Below, piece by piece: positions 7,084-8,088 of a stretch of DNA of 8,088 nt. Numbering within the stretch: the stretch's first letter is position 1; each line of letters begins with the position of its first letter. Under the pieces are notes generated by a model. That model did not search any database. It was given only the letters and a program-made list of their open reading frames with translations, and was not told where the DNA came from. The translations under genes were made by a program, and so were the position numbers. The DNA comes from Comamonadaceae bacterium (lineage in GTDB: Bacteria; Pseudomonadota; Gammaproteobacteria; Burkholderiales; Burkholderiaceae_C): the NCBI GenBank assembly GCA_947458345.1, contig CANHBU010000069.1:1-8088 (forward strand), given 5' to 3'.

Positions 7084-7246
7084 CTTCGCTCAATTTGAGT
7101 GGAAGAGATTAAAGCCCAATCGGGAAGCCGTGTGAGTGGTTTACACGGTCAACGACGGGCCCAAGACTGACTGGTTGATCAGCCGGCTAGGCGCAAGGTG
7201 CTTGCGCCAAAGCTGCGCCCGACCGGGACAAGTTGGGAACTTTCAA
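7084..7246 (+). promoter_or_regulatory. Structured 5' leader of the rplN operon mRNA
   Basis: The approximately 163-nt untranslated leader can form several hairpins. CCGTGT (7128-7133) pairs with ACACGG (7143-7148), extendable by a G-T and an A-T pair. CTGGTT (7171-7176) pairs with AGCCGG (7181-7186), with wobbles, across a GATC loop. The best stem is listed separately at 7190-7208. A longer-range arm CGGCTTC (7081-7087) matches GAAGCCG (7124-7130), but its left half overlaps the predicted transcription start and its right half shares bases with the first hairpin. The Shine-Dalgarno GGGA (7235-7238) lies after all of these. No U-run follows any stem, so this is not a standard attenuator. A regulatory role is inferred. 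Confidence 0.5.
7190..7208 (+). promoter_or_regulatory. Strong GC-rich hairpin in the rplN leader
   Basis: GGCGCAAG (7190-7197) and CTTGCGCC (7201-7208) form a perfect 8-bp stem closing a GTG triloop. The right-arm sequence TGCGCC recurs at 7214-7219, so the left arm GGCGCA has two possible partners, and a switch between them is conceivable. The stem lies 38 bases upstream of the rplN start and is not followed by a T-run, which argues against an intrinsic terminator. Confidence 0.55.
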
Positions 7247-7615
7247 ATGATTCAAACGCAATCGAAACTCGATGTTGCTGACAACACGGGTGCCAAGTCC
7301 GTCATGTGCATCAAGGTGCTTGGAGGCTCCAAGCGTCGCTATGCCAGCGTGGGCGATGTCATCAAGGTCAGCATCAAGGAGGCCGCCCCGCGCGGTCGCG
7401 TCAAAAAAGGCGAGGTCTACAGCGCTGTGGTCGTGCGCACGGCCAAGGGCATTCGCCGAGGCGACGGCTCGCTCGTCAAATTTGACGGCAACGCGGCTGT
7501 GTTGCTCAACGCCAAGCTGGAGCCCATCGGCACCCGCATCTTCGGCCCGGTCACGCGCGAGCTGCGCACCGAGCGCTTCATGAAGATCGTGTCGCTGGCG
7601 CCTGAAGTTCTGTAA
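7247..7615 (+). CDS. rplN: 50S ribosomal protein L14
   Basis: L14 is a universally conserved large-subunit protein that binds 23S rRNA at the subunit interface and contacts L19. The 122-aa product begins [17 protein letters not shown] and contains the L14 signature region [20 protein letters not shown] (36-55), then [12 protein letters not shown] and the FGPVTRELR segment (99-107). Length is as expected (E. coli L14 is 123 aa). The frame is open upstream to 7136, but the family start MIQTQ and a GGGA Shine-Dalgarno site (7235-7238), eight bases before the ATG, fix the start at 7247. It is the first gene of the local operon; rpsQ, the usual upstream neighbour, is absent. Confidence 0.98.
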   Translation: MIQTQSKLDVADNTGAKSVMCIKVLGGSKRRYASVGDVIKVSIKEAAPRGRVKKGEVYSAVVVRTAKGIRRGDGSLVKFDGNAAVLLNAKLEPIGTRIFGPVTRELRTERFMKIVSLAPEVL

Positions 7616-7627
7616 GGACAGACCGCC

Positions 7628-7948
7628 ATGAACAAGATACTCAAAGGCGACGAGGTCATCGTCATTGCTGGCCGTGATAAAGGCAAGCGCGGCAAGGTTT
7701 CGCTGCGCTCCGGTGAGGACCACTTGGTGGTCGAGGGCATCAACCTGGTGAAAAAGCACACCAAGCCCAACCCGATGAAGGGCACCACGGGCGGCATCGT
7801 CGAAAAAAGCATGCCCATCCACCAGTCCAACTTGGCCATCTACAACGCCGCCTCCGGCAAGGCCGACCGGGTTGGGATCAAGTTGCTCGCTGATGGCAAG
7901 AAGGTGCGTGTCTTCAAGTCCAGCGGCGAAGAAATTAAGGCTGCATGA
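7628..7948 (+). CDS. rplX: 50S ribosomal protein L24
   Basis: L24 is an assembly-initiator protein that binds domain I of 23S rRNA early in 50S assembly and later sits near the exit tunnel. The 106-aa product has the N-terminal KOW motif (about residues 6-33, [18 protein letters not shown]), followed by [13 protein letters not shown] (37-49) and the GIVEK segment (56-60), all typical of bacterial L24. Length is normal (about 104 aa in E. coli). It starts 12 bp after rplN; the Shine-Dalgarno AAGGA at 7614-7618 overlaps the rplN stop codon, so translational coupling with rplN is likely. Confidence 0.98.
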   Translation: MNKILKGDEVIVIAGRDKGKRGKVSLRSGEDHLVVEGINLVKKHTKPNPMKGTTGGIVEKSMPIHQSNLAIYNAASGKADRVGIKLLADGKKVRVFKSSGEEIKAA

Positions 7949-7950
7949 AC

Positions 7951-8088
7951 ATGGCTCGCTTGCAAGCTCTCTATCGCGAAAAAATCGCACCGTCCTTGGT
8001 CGAGAAGTTCGGCTACACCTCGCCCATGCAGGTGCCGCGCATCACCAAGATCACCCTTAACATGGGCGTCAGCGAGGCTGTGGCCGAC
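7951..8088 (+). CDS. rplE: 50S ribosomal protein L5, N-terminal part
   Basis: L5 binds 5S rRNA and belongs to the central protuberance of the large subunit. Only the first 46 codons are present; the gene runs off the right edge. The start [16 protein letters not shown] followed by [19 protein letters not shown] and MGVSEAVAD matches the N-terminus of bacterial L5, including the conserved [12 protein letters not shown] core. An in-frame ATG at 7945 overlaps the rplX stop and would add Met-Asn. The AAGG Shine-Dalgarno (7937-7940) is four bases from 7945 and ten from 7951, so spacing does not decide. I prefer 7951 because family members begin MA-(K/R)-L. Confidence 0.96.
   Translation, partial: MARLQALYREKIAPSLVEKFGYTSPMQVPRITKITLNMGVSEAVAD

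Noticed and set aside
6836..7093. An 85-codon minus-strand open frame in the proC-rplN gap
   Set aside because: It covers the sigma70 promoter and palindromes, has no clear ribosome binding site and looks like no known protein.
7187..7990. A 267-codon minus-strand open frame opposite rplN and rplX
   Set aside because: It is antisense to two complete, unmistakable ribosomal protein genes and shows no domain of its own.
7930..7990. An S8-type translational operator at the rplX-rplE junction, as in E. coli
   Set aside because: Apart from a short GCTTGCAAGC palindrome at 7958-7967, too tight to make a good hairpin, I could not identify the S8-binding helix by eye. A covariance-model search would be needed.

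Overview
The window looks like core chromosome from a high-GC betaproteobacterium, most likely Burkholderiales and perhaps Comamonadaceae. This placement rests on the GC-rich codon usage, the style of the protein sequences (OxyR, UbiA, ProC, L14/L24/L5), and a Gly-rich lipoprotein of a type familiar from that order. It is inferred from recognition by eye, without a database search.

Layout, left to right. (1) Positions 1-1780, minus strand: the N-terminal 593 residues of a large putative lipoprotein whose C-terminus lies outside the window. (2) 1781-1957: a strikingly AT-rich divergent intergenic region with two copies of a 15-bp dyad spaced 32 bp apart. (3) 1958-5975, plus strand: recG, oxyR and ubiA, closely packed with gaps of 41 and 20 bp, probably at least partly co-transcribed. 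(4) 5985-6821, minus strand: proC, ending only 9 bp from the end of ubiA. (5) 6822-7246: a 425-bp divergent regulatory region with the proC Shine-Dalgarno site, a compact pair of overlapping palindromes, a good sigma70 promoter reading right, and a roughly 160-nt structured leader. (6) 7247 to the end, plus strand: rplN, rplX and the first part of rplE, the beginning of an spc-type ribosomal protein operon.

Functionally these are housekeeping genes: replication-fork rescue (RecG), peroxide sensing (OxyR, with the redox cysteines at the Escherichia coli positions 199 and 208), ubiquinone synthesis (UbiA), proline synthesis (ProC) and the large ribosomal subunit (L14, L24, L5). I see no mobile element, CRISPR array, tRNA, rRNA or defence system, and no clear new multi-gene system. 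The points most worth a second look are non-coding: the structured rplN leader in a ribosomal operon that here starts at rplN behind its own promoter instead of following rpsQ, and the twin dyads between the lipoprotein gene and recG. The lipoprotein itself is the only protein of unknown function.
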